This document shows positions 52,028-60,237 of a stretch of 64,000 nt of DNA, piece after piece. Each line of letters opens with the position of its first letter. Position 1 is the stretch's first letter. The notes beneath the pieces are model-generated. The model had not been told where the DNA came from, did not search any database, and saw nothing but the letters and a program-made list of their open reading frames with translations. Made by a program: the position numbers and the translations under genes. The stretch is from contig NZ_LR130785.1 in assembly GCF_900626135.1 (NCBI RefSeq), positions 1,583,241-1,647,240 of the forward strand. The letters run 5' to 3'. The DNA is from Senegalia massiliensis (GTDB lineage: Bacteria > Bacillota > Clostridia > Tissierellales > SIT17).

Positions 52028-53041
52028 ATGAAAAAATTTAATGTAGCAATAGTGGGCGCCAGAGGAGCAGTAGGTAAGAAGGTTATGGAATTACTTGTAG
52101 AAAGAAACTTTCCTATAAATAAATTAAAATTATTAGGAAGCGAAAAAGGAACTGGAATTCAAATAAAGTTTAAAGATGAAAATTTAGTAACAGAAGAGGC
52201 CTGTAAAGGAGCATTTGAAGGTCTAGATATTGCATTTTTTTGCGTGGATAAGGAAATAAGTGAGAAATTAGCTCCTATAGCAATTGATGAAGGATGTATT
52301 GTTATTGATAATAGTAGTTGCTTTAGGATGAATAAAGAAGTACCATTAATTATTCCTGAAATTAATCCTCATGATATAGATTTTCATAAAGGAATAATAG
52401 CAAACCCAAATTGTTCTACAATACAGATGTTAGTTGCTTTAAAACCTATACATGATATCTATAATATTAAGCGTATAGTAGTTTCAACTTATCAATCTGT
52501 ATCAGGTTCTGGAAAAAAAGCAATTGATGAATTAAATGACCAAGTAAAGGATTATATAGCTGGGAATAATATTTCTAATTCTATATATCCACATCAAATA
52601 TCATTTAATGCTATACCTCATATAGATGATTTTATAGACAATGGATATACAAAAGAGGAAATGAAAATGGTTAATGAAACAAAAAAAATATTAGATGAAA
52701 ATATTGAAGTTTCTGCAACTGCAGTTCGTATTCCTGTTATTAAAGGGCATTGTGAATCTATAAATATTCAAACTAAGAAAAAAATAGATCCAGAGTCTGT
52801 AAAAGAACTACTAAGTAAGTTTAAAGGAATTAAAGTTTTAGATGATCCTTTAAATAATTTGTATCCTATACCAATTACTGTAGAAGAAACAGATTATGTA
52901 TATGTAGGAAGGATTAGAAAAGACTTTACTATTAAAAATGGACTTAACATTTGGGTAGTTTCAGATAACTTACGAAAAGGAGCAGCCCTTAATGCAATAC
53001 AAATTGCGGAACTTCTAATAGACAGAATTCTAAAATATTAG
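52028..53041 (+). CDS. asd: aspartate-semialdehyde dehydrogenase
   Basis: Reduces aspartyl phosphate to aspartate semialdehyde with NADPH. Rossmann loop VGARGAVGKKVMELL (9-23), catalytic C129 in NPNCSTIQ, the conserved YQSVSGSGKKA and catalytic His in IKGHCESI. 337 residues is normal. AAGGAGG precedes ATG 52028. The aspartate kinase gene follows after 10 bases. The 164-base gap to dapA holds the divergent promoters; I see no riboswitch in it. Confidence 0.97.
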   Translation: MKKFNVAIVGARGAVGKKVMELLVERNFPINKLKLLGSEKGTGIQIKFKDENLVTEEACKGAFEGLDIAFFCVDKEISEKLAPIAIDEGCIVIDNSSCFRMNKEVPLIIPEINPHDIDFHKGIIANPNCSTIQMLVALKPIHDIYNIKRIVVSTYQSVSGSGKKAIDELNDQVKDYIAGNNISNSIYPHQISFNAIPHIDDFIDNGYTKEEMKMVNETKKILDENIEVSATAVRIPVIKGHCESINIQTKKKIDPESVKELLSKFKGIKVLDDPLNNLYPIPITVEETDYVYVGRIRKDFTIKNGLNIWVVSDNLRKGAALNAIQIAELLIDRILKY

Positions 53042-53051
53042 GAGTGATTAT

Positions 53052-54047
53052 ATGAATATTATAGTGCAAAAATATGGAGGAACTTCACTTAAGGATATAT
53101 ATAGCAAAAAAAGCTTCTTATCCCATGTTAAAAAGTGTATTAGTAATAACAATAAATTAGTTATAGTAGTTTCAGCTATTGGTAGAAAAGGAGATCCATA
53201 TGCTACAGATACACTTATTAATCAATTAGAAAAGATAAACAAAAATATTAATCCAAAAATAAAAGATTTAATTATGTCATGTGGTGAAATAATATCTGCT
53301 TCAATTATTAGTCATTTACTAGAAACTGAAAATATAGATTGTGAAGTGCTTACAGGTTATCAAGCAGGTATATTAACAGATAACAATTTTACAAAAAGTA
53401 AAATTATTGATATAGATACAACTAAAATTGAAAAATATTTAAATAAAAATAAAGTTGTAGTAGTAGCTGGATTTCAAGGTAAAACTAAAAACAATGAAAT
53501 TGCAACCTTAGGAAGAGGTGGAAGCGATACTACTGCTGTATCTTTAGGAGCTTATTTAAATGCTAAAAGAGTTGATATATTTACTGATGTAGATGGAGTA
53601 GCTTTTATAGATCCTAATCTGATAAAAAACACAAAATATATTGAAAAAATATCATATAACAATATGTATAAACTAGCATCTAATGGTGCTTGTGTAGTTC
53701 ATCCTAGAGCAGTTATGATAGGTGAAAAATACAATATTCCTATTAGAGTTTGTTCAATTTTTTCAAATAATTTAGGTACACTTATTACTAATTACAATGA
53801 TAATAAGATGAAAAAAGTCATAGGTATTGCTGTAAGAAATGAAGATAATAAAAACTTTATATCTATATTATTCAATGAAGAATATAAGGAAGAAATAACT
53901 AGAAATATATGTGATTATTTAAATAATAATAAGGTAGACAAAGAAGAGTTACAAGTTATATGTGATAATGAAAAAATAACTTTTATAGTTGAAAATAAAA
54001 ATAAAGATTATCATATTAATAATCTTTATAAAATATTTGCAACATAA
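53052..54047 (+). CDS. short aspartate kinase with reduced regulatory domain
   Basis: Phosphorylates aspartate, first step of the aspartate pathway. The kinase domain (about 1-245) is complete: VQKYGGTSL, SCGEIISASI, LGRGGSDTTAVSLGAYL, FTDVDGV and HPRAVMIGEKYNIPI. At 331 residues it is about 70 shorter than the usual 400-residue enzyme with two ACT domains; the remaining about 80 residues (from KKVIGIAVRNEDN) look like one degenerate ACT-like unit. Feedback control by lysine or threonine may therefore be altered. It follows asd by 10 bases and sits beside dpaB-dpaA, as asd-dapG do in Bacillus, so supply of dipicolinate during sporulation is a likely job. Confidence 0.88.
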   Translation: MNIIVQKYGGTSLKDIYSKKSFLSHVKKCISNNNKLVIVVSAIGRKGDPYATDTLINQLEKINKNINPKIKDLIMSCGEIISASIISHLLETENIDCEVLTGYQAGILTDNNFTKSKIIDIDTTKIEKYLNKNKVVVVAGFQGKTKNNEIATLGRGGSDTTAVSLGAYLNAKRVDIFTDVDGVAFIDPNLIKNTKYIEKISYNNMYKLASNGACVVHPRAVMIGEKYNIPIRVCSIFSNNLGTLITNYNDNKMKKVIGIAVRNEDNKNFISILFNEEYKEEITRNICDYLNNNKVDKEELQVICDNEKITFIVENKNKDYHINNLYKIFAT

Positions 54048-54075
54048 AAAAGAATCTATTAATAGATTCTTTTTT
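54046..54075. terminator. bidirectional terminator between the aspartate kinase gene and dpaB
   Basis: AAAAAAGAATCTA (54046-54058) pairs perfectly with TAGATTCTTTTTT (54063-54075) around TTAA; T-runs follow on both strands, suiting the convergent genes. Confidence 0.87.
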
Positions 54076-54083
54076 AAAATTTT

Positions 54084-54662
54084 TTATAATAAAATAGGCT
54101 GTATTTGATTACCTTTTAATGCTTCTTGAATAGTAGGTATAATCTTATCAAAATGTGATACTAATGATTTAGGTTTTTTTAGAGGGGCATCTTGACTAAA
54201 TGGAACAAAGTATATATTTTTAGTATTCATTAGAAGCCCAATGTTCTTAAGATTAGCTCCTAATCCATCATTTGTAGCTATAGATAGTACTACAGGTTTA
54301 TTATTTCTTAAATGTGCTTTTACAGCCATTGTAACAGAAGTATCAGTTATTGCATTAGCAATTTTTGCTGCTGTATTCCCTGTAGCTGGTGCAACAATTA
54401 ATAAATCTAAATCTAGTTTTGGTCCTACTGGTTCTGCCTCCACTATATTTTTTATAATTTCCTTACCTGTAATATTTATAAGTCTTTCTTTCCATTCTTT
54501 TGAAGTACCAAACCTTGTATCATAAATATCAACTGAATTTGAAATAATTGGGTATATATCTGCTCCTTCTTCTGATAATTTTTTTATTTGTGGAAATACA
54601 TATTGAAAATTACAAAAAGATCCTGTGATTGCAAAACCTATCTTTTTATTTTTTAATAACAT
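54084..54662 (-). CDS. dpaB: dipicolinate synthase subunit B
   Basis: Flavoprotein-like subunit of dipicolinate synthase (SpoVFB), made in the mother cell to produce the calcium-dipicolinate store of the spore. Family sequence: KIGFAITGSFCNFQYVFPQI at the N-terminus, DTRFGTSKEW, EPVGPKLDLDLLIVAPATGN, and LSIATNDGLGANLKNIGLL. 192 residues is normal. Its start directly abuts the dpaA stop, so the two are coupled. Confidence 0.95.
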   Translation of the reverse strand: MLLKNKKIGFAITGSFCNFQYVFPQIKKLSEEGADIYPIISNSVDIYDTRFGTSKEWKERLINITGKEIIKNIVEAEPVGPKLDLDLLIVAPATGNTAAKIANAITDTSVTMAVKAHLRNNKPVVLSIATNDGLGANLKNIGLLMNTKNIYFVPFSQDAPLKKPKSLVSHFDKIIPTIQEALKGNQIQPILL

Positions 54663-55535
54663 TTAGAAATCCTCCATTTCAGAAATAATATTGTAAATAG
54701 TATCATGTATAATCTTTCCTGCAGTAGTTGGAGCCACTTTTCCAGGTATTCCTAAAGCCCACTTAACATTTAAATCTAACTCTTTAGCTTTTTCAAAATC
54801 TATACCACCTGGATAGGATGCAATATCAATGATTAAAGTATTTTTATTTAATTTAATTAATTGATTTTCTTTTAATATAGTATTAGGAATAGTATTAAAT
54901 ATAATATCTATATTTGATAGATTTTCATTTAAGTTTTTAATATCTATAGCATTGTAACCATTTGCATTAATCCAAGCTATATCAGATTTATTACGTGTAA
55001 CTACATTTGTATTGGCTCCAAAACTATATAGGATTTTAGATAATATTTTACCTATTCTACCGTAACCTAATATTAGCGTATTAGAATTATGTATAGTTAT
55101 AGGTAAGTTATTAATAGCAATAGCAATAGCGCCTTCAGTAGTTGGAATTGCATTCAGTATTTTTAGCTCTTCTCTATCAAAATAATCAACAATATTTATA
55201 TTTTTAGTTTTACATTCTTTAATAAATTCACTATTAAATTTTCCTCCAAATAATATTTGTTTTTTGTCTATAAGTTTTAATAGGGAGTTAATTTCAATTT
55301 TTTCACTTGAAAAAGGTGAATAAATATACTTGTTCTCTTTATGAAAAGGTAAAGGACAAATTATTATATCTGATTCTTTTATAGCTTCTTCTAATGTTTT
55401 ACTTTCTTTTATATCTAGCTTTTTATCATATTTATCAAACCCGTAAATTTTAACTGTATTTTTTTTACTAATTAATTTGATTAATTCTATACTTCTTTTA
55501 TCTCCACCTATTATAGAAATATTTTTATTAAACAT
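54663..55535 (-). CDS. dpaA: dipicolinate synthase subunit A
   Basis: NAD(P)-binding subunit of dipicolinate synthase (SpoVFA), oxidising the DapA product to dipicolinate. NISIIGGDKRSIELIKLI at the N-terminus; the Rossmann loop ILGYGRIGKILSKIL lies near the middle, and ASYPGGIDFEKAK and GIPGKVAPTTAGKII near the C-terminus. The frame opens 13 codons upstream (55574), but the ATG at 55535 is 8 bases behind GGAGG and matches the family N-terminus, giving 290 residues. A sigma-E-like -10 (CATACACT, minus strand, 55597-55604) is upstream but without a convincing -35. Confidence 0.95.
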   Translation of the reverse strand: MFNKNISIIGGDKRSIELIKLISKKNTVKIYGFDKYDKKLDIKESKTLEEAIKESDIIICPLPFHKENKYIYSPFSSEKIEINSLLKLIDKKQILFGGKFNSEFIKECKTKNINIVDYFDREELKILNAIPTTEGAIAIAINNLPITIHNSNTLILGYGRIGKILSKILYSFGANTNVVTRNKSDIAWINANGYNAIDIKNLNENLSNIDIIFNTIPNTILKENQLIKLNKNTLIIDIASYPGGIDFEKAKELDLNVKWALGIPGKVAPTTAGKIIHDTIYNIISEMEDF

Positions 55536-55633
55536 TAATATACCTCCAAAAAACTTTTTTACAGTTCTATACATAATATGTATTAAAAGATATTAAAGTG
55601 TATGATATATTTAAATCAGAAATAAAAAATAAG

Positions 55634-55662
55634 TTGTAATATGTTTTATATTATGCTATAAT
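55634..55662 (+). promoter_or_regulatory. extended -10 promoter of rplS
   Basis: -35 TTGTAA (55634-55639), 17-base spacer, -10 TATAAT (55657-55662) with TG one base upstream (TGCTATAAT). Transcription would start near 55668. Confidence 0.8.
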
Positions 55663-55667
55663 AACAT

Positions 55668-55720
55668 GGGTAACACGGACGGTCCTCTATTAATTTTAAT
55701 ATGAACGTCTAGGAAGAAGG
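55668..55720 (+). promoter_or_regulatory. structured rplS leader (L19-leader-like)
   Basis: Between the promoter and the rplS ribosome site, GGACG (55677-55681) can pair with CGTCT (55706-55710), enclosing a second hairpin TATTAA/TTAATA (55688-55701, TT loop). The ACGGACGGTCC sequence and its position recall the L19 ribosomal leader known in Bacilli. It is probably an autogenous L19-binding element; the match to the known family is from memory and needs a covariance search. Confidence 0.55.
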
Positions 55721-55732
55721 GAGGTTATATAA

Positions 55733-56080
55733 ATGGAAATTATTAAAAGAATCGAACAAGAACAAGTTAATAATGAATTACCTAAATTTAATTCTGGAGA
55801 TACAGTACAAGTACATTACAAAATTAAAGAAGGTAATAGAGAAAGAGTTCAGGTTTTTGAAGGTACTGTAATAAAGAGACAAGGCGGAAGTAATAGAGAA
55901 ACTTTTACTGTAAGAAGAATTTCTTATGGTGTAGGTGTAGAAAGAACTTTCCCATTACATTCACCTAAGATTGACAAATTAGTAGTGACTAGAAGAGGTA
56001 AGGTAAGAAGATCTAAGTTATATTACTTAAGAGAAAGAACTGGTAAGAGAGCAAAAGTAAAAGAAAAAAGAAATTATTAA
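55733..56080 (+). CDS. rplS: 50S ribosomal protein L19
   Basis: 115-residue protein at the 30S-50S interface. Motifs: [54 protein letters not shown] and [21 protein letters not shown] precedes ATG 55733. Own promoter and leader upstream, hairpin downstream. Confidence 0.97.
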   Translation: MEIIKRIEQEQVNNELPKFNSGDTVQVHYKIKEGNRERVQVFEGTVIKRQGGSNRETFTVRRISYGVGVERTFPLHSPKIDKLVVTRRGKVRRSKLYYLRERTGKRAKVKEKRNY

Positions 56081-56087
56081 TAGATTA

Positions 56088-56107
56088 TGGGACTGGAAAC
56101 AGTCCCA
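56088..56107 (+). terminator. GNRA-loop hairpin after rplS
   Basis: TGGGACTG (56088-56095) pairs with CAGTCCCA (56100-56107) around a GAAA tetraloop, followed by TTATTTAAT. With a broken T-run it may terminate only partially, allowing some read-through into rbgA. Confidence 0.65.
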
Positions 56108-56140
56108 TTATTTAATATAAATAATTATTGGGGTGTTTTG

Positions 56141-56986
56141 ATGAATATAAATTGGTTTCCAGGACATATGAAAAAAACAAGAGAATTAATACAAACGAAT
56201 TTGAAACTAGTAGATGTAGTATATGAAATCATAGATTCTAGAATACCATTGAGTAGTAGAAATCCTGAAATAGATAAATTAATTGGTGATAAACCTAGAA
56301 TTGTGGTAATGAATAAATCGGATCTTAGTGATGCTAATATAAATAAAGAGTGGATAAATTATTTCAAGAAGAAGGGTATAAATACTTTATTAATAGATGC
56401 TATAAAAAATAAAGGTATTTCGGAACTTGTAAAACAGACAGAAATTGTTATAAAAGAAAAAAAAGAAAGACAATTAGATAGAGGTATTAAAAATAAACCT
56501 ATAAGAGCTATGATAGTTGGTGTACCAAATGTAGGTAAGTCAACATTAATAAACTCTTTATCTCGTAGAAAAAGTGCTAAGACTGGAGATAAACCAGGTG
56601 TAACGAAAGGTAAACAATGGATTAAATTAAAAGGGAATATTCAATTATTAGATACTCCTGGAATATTATGGCCTAAATTTGAAGATCAAGAAGTTGCAAA
56701 AAATTTGGCATTTACTGGTGCTATTAAAGATGAAATAATGGATATAGAGACATTAGCTTTAAACTTAGTAGAAAAATTAATTAAAATAGCTCCATTTAAA
56801 TTAGAAAAAAGATATGATATAGAGACAAAAGAAAAGTCTCCCCTTGGAGTTATGGAAGAAATAGCTCTAAAAAGAGGTGCAATATTAAAAGGAGCAGAAA
56901 TTGATTATACTAGAGTAGCTAATATAATATTAGATGAATTTAGAAGTGGTACAATAGGGAATATTACACTCGAAAGACCAAGTTAA
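56141..56986 (+). CDS. rbgA: ribosome biogenesis GTPase RbgA
   Basis: Circularly permuted GTPase (YlqF) needed for late 50S assembly. Order of motifs: NWFPGHMKKTRELI, G4 NKSD (about 58-61), G1 GVPNVGKSTLIN (about 126-137), G3 DTPG. An upstream in-frame ATG (56087) would add 18 residues that run through the rplS hairpin; ATG 56141 is 6-9 bases behind GGGGTG and matches homologues, giving 281 residues. rnhB follows after 16 bases. Confidence 0.95.
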   Translation: MNINWFPGHMKKTRELIQTNLKLVDVVYEIIDSRIPLSSRNPEIDKLIGDKPRIVVMNKSDLSDANINKEWINYFKKKGINTLLIDAIKNKGISELVKQTEIVIKEKKERQLDRGIKNKPIRAMIVGVPNVGKSTLINSLSRRKSAKTGDKPGVTKGKQWIKLKGNIQLLDTPGILWPKFEDQEVAKNLAFTGAIKDEIMDIETLALNLVEKLIKIAPFKLEKRYDIETKEKSPLGVMEEIALKRGAILKGAEIDYTRVANIILDEFRSGTIGNITLERPS

Positions 56987-57002
56987 TGATTGGAGTGTTT
57001 AT

Positions 57003-57608
57003 ATGTTAAAAATAGAAACAGAAATATGGAATGAAGGTTATGAATATATAGCTTGTATTGATGAAGTTGGAAGGGGATGTCTTGCAGGTGATGTAGTAGC
57101 ATGTGCTGTAATAATGCCTAGAGACTTAATTATAGAAGGAGTAAAGGATTCTAAAAAGGTTACTCCTAAAAATAGAGAGAAATTATATGACATAATACAT
57201 GAAAATGCAATTGCAGTAGGAATTGGTGCAGTAGATAATGAGACAATAGATAAAATAAATATTAAAAAAAGTACTCATTTGGCTATGAAAAAGGCTATAG
57301 AAAATTTAAAGACAAAAGATGGTAACTATATAAAGCCCCATATGTTACTTATAGATGCAGAAAAACTTGATATAGATATTGAACAAAGAAGTATTATAAA
57401 AGGAGATTCCAAATGTCATGGTATTGCTGCAGCATCTATTATTGCTAAAGTATATAGAGACAGAATATTAATTGATTTAGCTAATAAATATTCTGGTTAT
57501 GCATTTGAAAAAAATAAGGGCTATGGGACAAAAGAGCATAGAGAGGCTTTGAAAAAAATAGGTCCTACTCCTATCCATAGAATGACTTTTTTAAAAAATA
57601 TTTTATGA
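57003..57608 (+). CDS. rnhB: ribonuclease HII
   Basis: Cuts RNA in RNA-DNA hybrids and at misincorporated ribonucleotides. The catalytic DEVGRG is in CIDEVGRGCLAGDVVACAV; DAEKLD and KGDSKCHGIAAASIIAKVYRD supply further acidic residues; YGTKEHREAL is typical. 201 residues is normal. It follows rbgA as in most Firmicutes and precedes the FliK-like gene by 10 bases. Confidence 0.96.
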   Translation: MLKIETEIWNEGYEYIACIDEVGRGCLAGDVVACAVIMPRDLIIEGVKDSKKVTPKNREKLYDIIHENAIAVGIGAVDNETIDKINIKKSTHLAMKKAIENLKTKDGNYIKPHMLLIDAEKLDIDIEQRSIIKGDSKCHGIAAASIIAKVYRDRILIDLANKYSGYAFEKNKGYGTKEHREALKKIGPTPIHRMTFLKNIL

Positions 57609-57618
57609 TGGTGATTAT

Positions 57619-59004
57619 ATGAAAATCAGTGATTTATATTCAGTAGTTAATCAAACTATAAATAATTTAAATAAAGATATACTTATTAAAAACTCTATAA
57701 TTAATGCTAAGCTTGTAGAAAAGTTAGATAATAGCTTGGTTTTGAAATTGGCAAATGGCGAACTTATAAAAGCTAAGACTGAAATACCATTAGATGTAAA
57801 AACTGGCCAAAATATGAATTTTATAGTGGGAGAAAAAGTGGGTGAAACAACATATTTAAAGCCTATTTTAAATAATGGGGAAAAAAGTTCAGATAGTTTA
57901 ATAGATAAAATTTTAAACGAATATAACTTATCAAAAAATAATAATAATACAACATTAGTAAAAGGAATTATAAATCTGGATATGAACATAAATAAAGAGA
58001 CTATAATGTATATATCTAAAAATATAAATTCATTAGAAATATTATCTAAAAATATAAAAGAAAATTCTTTTAATGAATCTTTAAATATTTTGGATATAAA
58101 TGATATATCAAAGCAAGATTTAGTTAGTTTAATTAATGGAAACTTTAAATTATCTAATGATGAAAAATATATTTTAAAAAACTTTTTTTATGATAATCAA
58201 GTGGAAGATAATAAATTAAATATAAAAGAAAATACAATTAAATCCATATTATTTTTAATTAAAAATAATATGGATTTAAATATAAAGAATTTAAAACTTA
58301 CTATGGACATAATTGAAGGTAAAAATTTTTTATCAAATAATATTATGGAGATAAAAAACGCCATTAAAGATTATCCTGAATTTAAAAACATTGACAAAAA
58401 TATAGAAGATATACTAAATATAGAACAAAAGTTTAAAATTGATAAATTTAATAATATAATAAAAAAAGATATAAATCAAAATGTAGATAGAGATATTATA
58501 AAAGATTATTATAATGAAATATCAAAAGTAATAAAGGAATTATCCACAAAAACAAAAGAAAATGAAAATTTAACCAATAAAATAAATGATGCAAATGAAG
58601 AACTTAAGTTTTTAAAAGAAATAAACAAAAATATGACCCTTTTATATATGCCTATTAATATTAAAAATAAAGATATTTTAGATAAAATTTATATGTTTAA
58701 TAAAAATAAAGGTAAATTAAATAAAGATAAAATTAAAATATATTTATCTTTAAATACAGTTCATTTAGAAAAGTTAGATATAATTTATGAAGTTGTAAAT
58801 GGTAAAAATATCATTAATTTTAATTGTAATAATAAAGAAGTTGCCGATTATATAAATGAAAATAAAAATATATTAGATACATATTTAGATTCTATAAAAA
58901 TAAAAAATAAAATTATAAAAGTAAATATTCAAAAAGAAGGAGTTCATTTTGAGCCATTAGAAGATTTGGATTTTAATAATTATATTTTTGATGCTAGGGT
59001 GTGA
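57619..59004 (+). CDS. FliK-like hypothetical protein (YlqG position)
   Basis: 461-residue protein with no assigned function, at the ylqG position of Bacillus. It is rich in Asn, Lys and Ile. Most of it (about 1-340) is low-complexity and helical. The last about 120 residues (LLYMPINIKNKDILDKI onward, then KIKIYLSLNTVHLEKLDIIY and YINENKNILDTYLDSIKIK) follow the layout of the FliK hook-length-control C-terminal domain. The next gene encodes a FlhB C-tail homologue, the known partner of that domain, which supports the call. No signal peptide or membrane segment. It starts at ATG 57619 and ends 3 bases before the partner gene. No other flagellar gene is in the window. Confidence 0.75.
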   Translation: MKISDLYSVVNQTINNLNKDILIKNSIINAKLVEKLDNSLVLKLANGELIKAKTEIPLDVKTGQNMNFIVGEKVGETTYLKPILNNGEKSSDSLIDKILNEYNLSKNNNNTTLVKGIINLDMNINKETIMYISKNINSLEILSKNIKENSFNESLNILDINDISKQDLVSLINGNFKLSNDEKYILKNFFYDNQVEDNKLNIKENTIKSILFLIKNNMDLNIKNLKLTMDIIEGKNFLSNNIMEIKNAIKDYPEFKNIDKNIEDILNIEQKFKIDKFNNIIKKDINQNVDRDIIKDYYNEISKVIKELSTKTKENENLTNKINDANEELKFLKEINKNMTLLYMPINIKNKDILDKIYMFNKNKGKLNKDKIKIYLSLNTVHLEKLDIIYEVVNGKNIINFNCNNKEVADYINENKNILDTYLDSIKIKNKIIKVNIQKEGVHFEPLEDLDFNNYIFDARV

Positions 59005-59007
59005 AAA

Positions 59008-59286
59008 ATGGAAAAAAGAAATGTAGCTATAGCAATTAAATATAGAACAGATGTAGATAAAGCGCCAAGAATTATTGCAAAAGGTAAAGGCGTTGTAGCA
59101 ACAAATATAATTTCACAGGCAGAGAAATCAGATGTACATATAAATAAAGATGATAATTTAGCTAATAAGCTTTATAACTTAGAAATAGGTAGTGAAATAC
59201 CTGTAGAGTTTTATGAAGCTATAGCGAGCATTTTGGCGTTTGTATATGAAATTGATGAAAAGAAGGGTAAAAATGAAAAAACATAA
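59008..59286 (+). CDS. FlhB C-terminal-domain-like protein (YlqH)
   Basis: 92-residue soluble protein matching the cytoplasmic export-switch domain of FlhB/YscU: AIKYRTDVDKAPRIIAKGKG, then IGSEIPVEFYEAIASILAFVY. The transmembrane half of FlhB and the NPTH self-cleavage motif are both absent, so it corresponds to the FlhB fragment after cleavage. It lies 3 bases after the FliK-like gene and overlaps yraN by 14 bases. It may act with, or apart from, the flagellar export apparatus. Confidence 0.88.
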   Translation: MEKRNVAIAIKYRTDVDKAPRIIAKGKGVVATNIISQAEKSDVHINKDDNLANKLYNLEIGSEIPVEFYEAIASILAFVYEIDEKKGKNEKT

Positions 59287-59629
59287 TAAAATTAAAGGGA
59301 ATATTGGGGAAGAAAAAGCAATTAAATATCTTATAAATAAAAACTACAAAATTTTAGAAAAAAATTTTACTACAAAAATAGGTGAAATAGATATAATCGC
59401 AAAGGATAATGATATAGTAGTTTTTATAGAAGTTAAATCTAGATTAAATTCAAAATATGGAAGTCCTTATGAAGCGGTTAATTTTAAAAAGCAAAGAAAA
59501 ATAATAAATACTGCAAAGTTATATAGCAAGTATAATAAATTGTATGATACTCAATTTAGATTTGATATATTAGAATACTATATAAATGAAAATAAAATAA
59601 ATCATATAATAAATGCTTTTTGGACTTAA
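59273..59629 (+). CDS. yraN: YraN/UPF0102 family nuclease-like protein
   Basis: 118-residue protein with a Holliday-junction-resolvase-like PD-(D/E)XK fold: IGEEKAIKYL, then GEIDIIAKD and VFIEVKSRLNSKYG carry the acidic and Lys residues. Function unproven. The frame opens at 59240 but ATG 59273, behind AGGG, begins KKHNKIKGNIGEEKA as homologues do. It overlaps ylqH by 14 bases. The DNA-processing genes comM and dprA lie 2-3 kb downstream. Confidence 0.9.
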   Translation: MKKHNKIKGNIGEEKAIKYLINKNYKILEKNFTTKIGEIDIIAKDNDIVVFIEVKSRLNSKYGSPYEAVNFKKQRKIINTAKLYSKYNKLYDTQFRFDILEYYINENKINHIINAFWT

Positions 59630-59667
59630 AATGACTTTTTAATGTTAATCTGGAGTCATTTTAAGTC
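59623..59667. terminator. bidirectional hairpin between yraN and the CmpB-type membrane protein gene
   Basis: GACTTAAAATGACT (59623-59636) pairs perfectly with AGTCATTTTAAGTC (59654-59667) around a 17-base loop. The stops of both convergent genes lie inside it; T-runs follow the core stem on each strand only loosely. Confidence 0.6.
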
Positions 59668-60070
59668 GAAATATAAAAGCATCTAAAAAATCATGTATTC
59701 TTTCAAAAATTAAACCTAACACAAACCAATATGGTATATAATCAAGTCTTATTACTCCCATAACTTGATAAGGTGAACTTCCTGTATAATCCCATGGGCA
59801 TATACCTATTAGTTTTTTCAGCAAGATTCCAGTTATAAATTCTATAGATAATATTAAAACTACCCATATACCTCCTCTTAAAATAAAATTTTTATCTCTT
59901 ATTAAATCATGTATTTTTTCTAGCAGAGCTCCCCAACCATATATAAAAATCATCCAAATATAAGTATGACCCATGAGAGTATAGTCACTAGATATAAATG
60001 AATGAATACCTGTAAAAAAAATTTCTACTAATAATCCTAAAAATCCATATATAAAAAATTTTATTATCAT
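59645..60070 (-). CDS. putative ABC-transporter-type membrane protein (CmpB/DUF1113-like)
   Basis: 141-residue integral membrane protein with four hydrophobic segments (about 4-22, 34-54, 66-86 and 108-127). The pattern TYIWMIFIYGWGALLE and CPWDYTG, followed by a Trp/Phe-rich helix, matches the family Pfam names ABC_trans_CmpB. Despite the name there is no evidence of an associated ATPase here. It is monocistronic on the minus strand, convergent with yraN; the ribosome site is not strong. Function unknown. Confidence 0.75.
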   Translation of the reverse strand: MIIKFFIYGFLGLLVEIFFTGIHSFISSDYTLMGHTYIWMIFIYGWGALLEKIHDLIRDKNFILRGGIWVVLILSIEFITGILLKKLIGICPWDYTGSSPYQVMGVIRLDYIPYWFVLGLIFERIHDFLDAFIFRLKMTPD

Positions 60071-60176
60071 ACTTTTATTCTTTGTGTATTTATATATAAT
60101 ATACGATACAAGTATTTCAATAATATTTATAAATTACATATTAAAAATTGTCTAAAAATCAATATAAATAGCTAAA

Positions 60177-60205
60177 TTTGACTATTTCCTCGGCAATTAT
60201 TATAA
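60177..60205 (+). promoter_or_regulatory. promoter of the RibD_C-like gene
   Basis: -35 TTGACT (60177-60182), 17-base spacer, -10 TATAAT (60200-60205), about 32 bases before the GTG start. Confidence 0.78.
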
Positions 60206-60237
60206 TTTAAGTAATACAATAATTAGGATGTGATCAT

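Noticed and set aside
55597-55604. Sigma-E-like -10 CATACACT upstream of dpaA (minus strand)
   Set aside because: No convincing -35 at 13-15 bases, and AT-rich sequence gives such matches by chance; kept only as a remark under dpaA.
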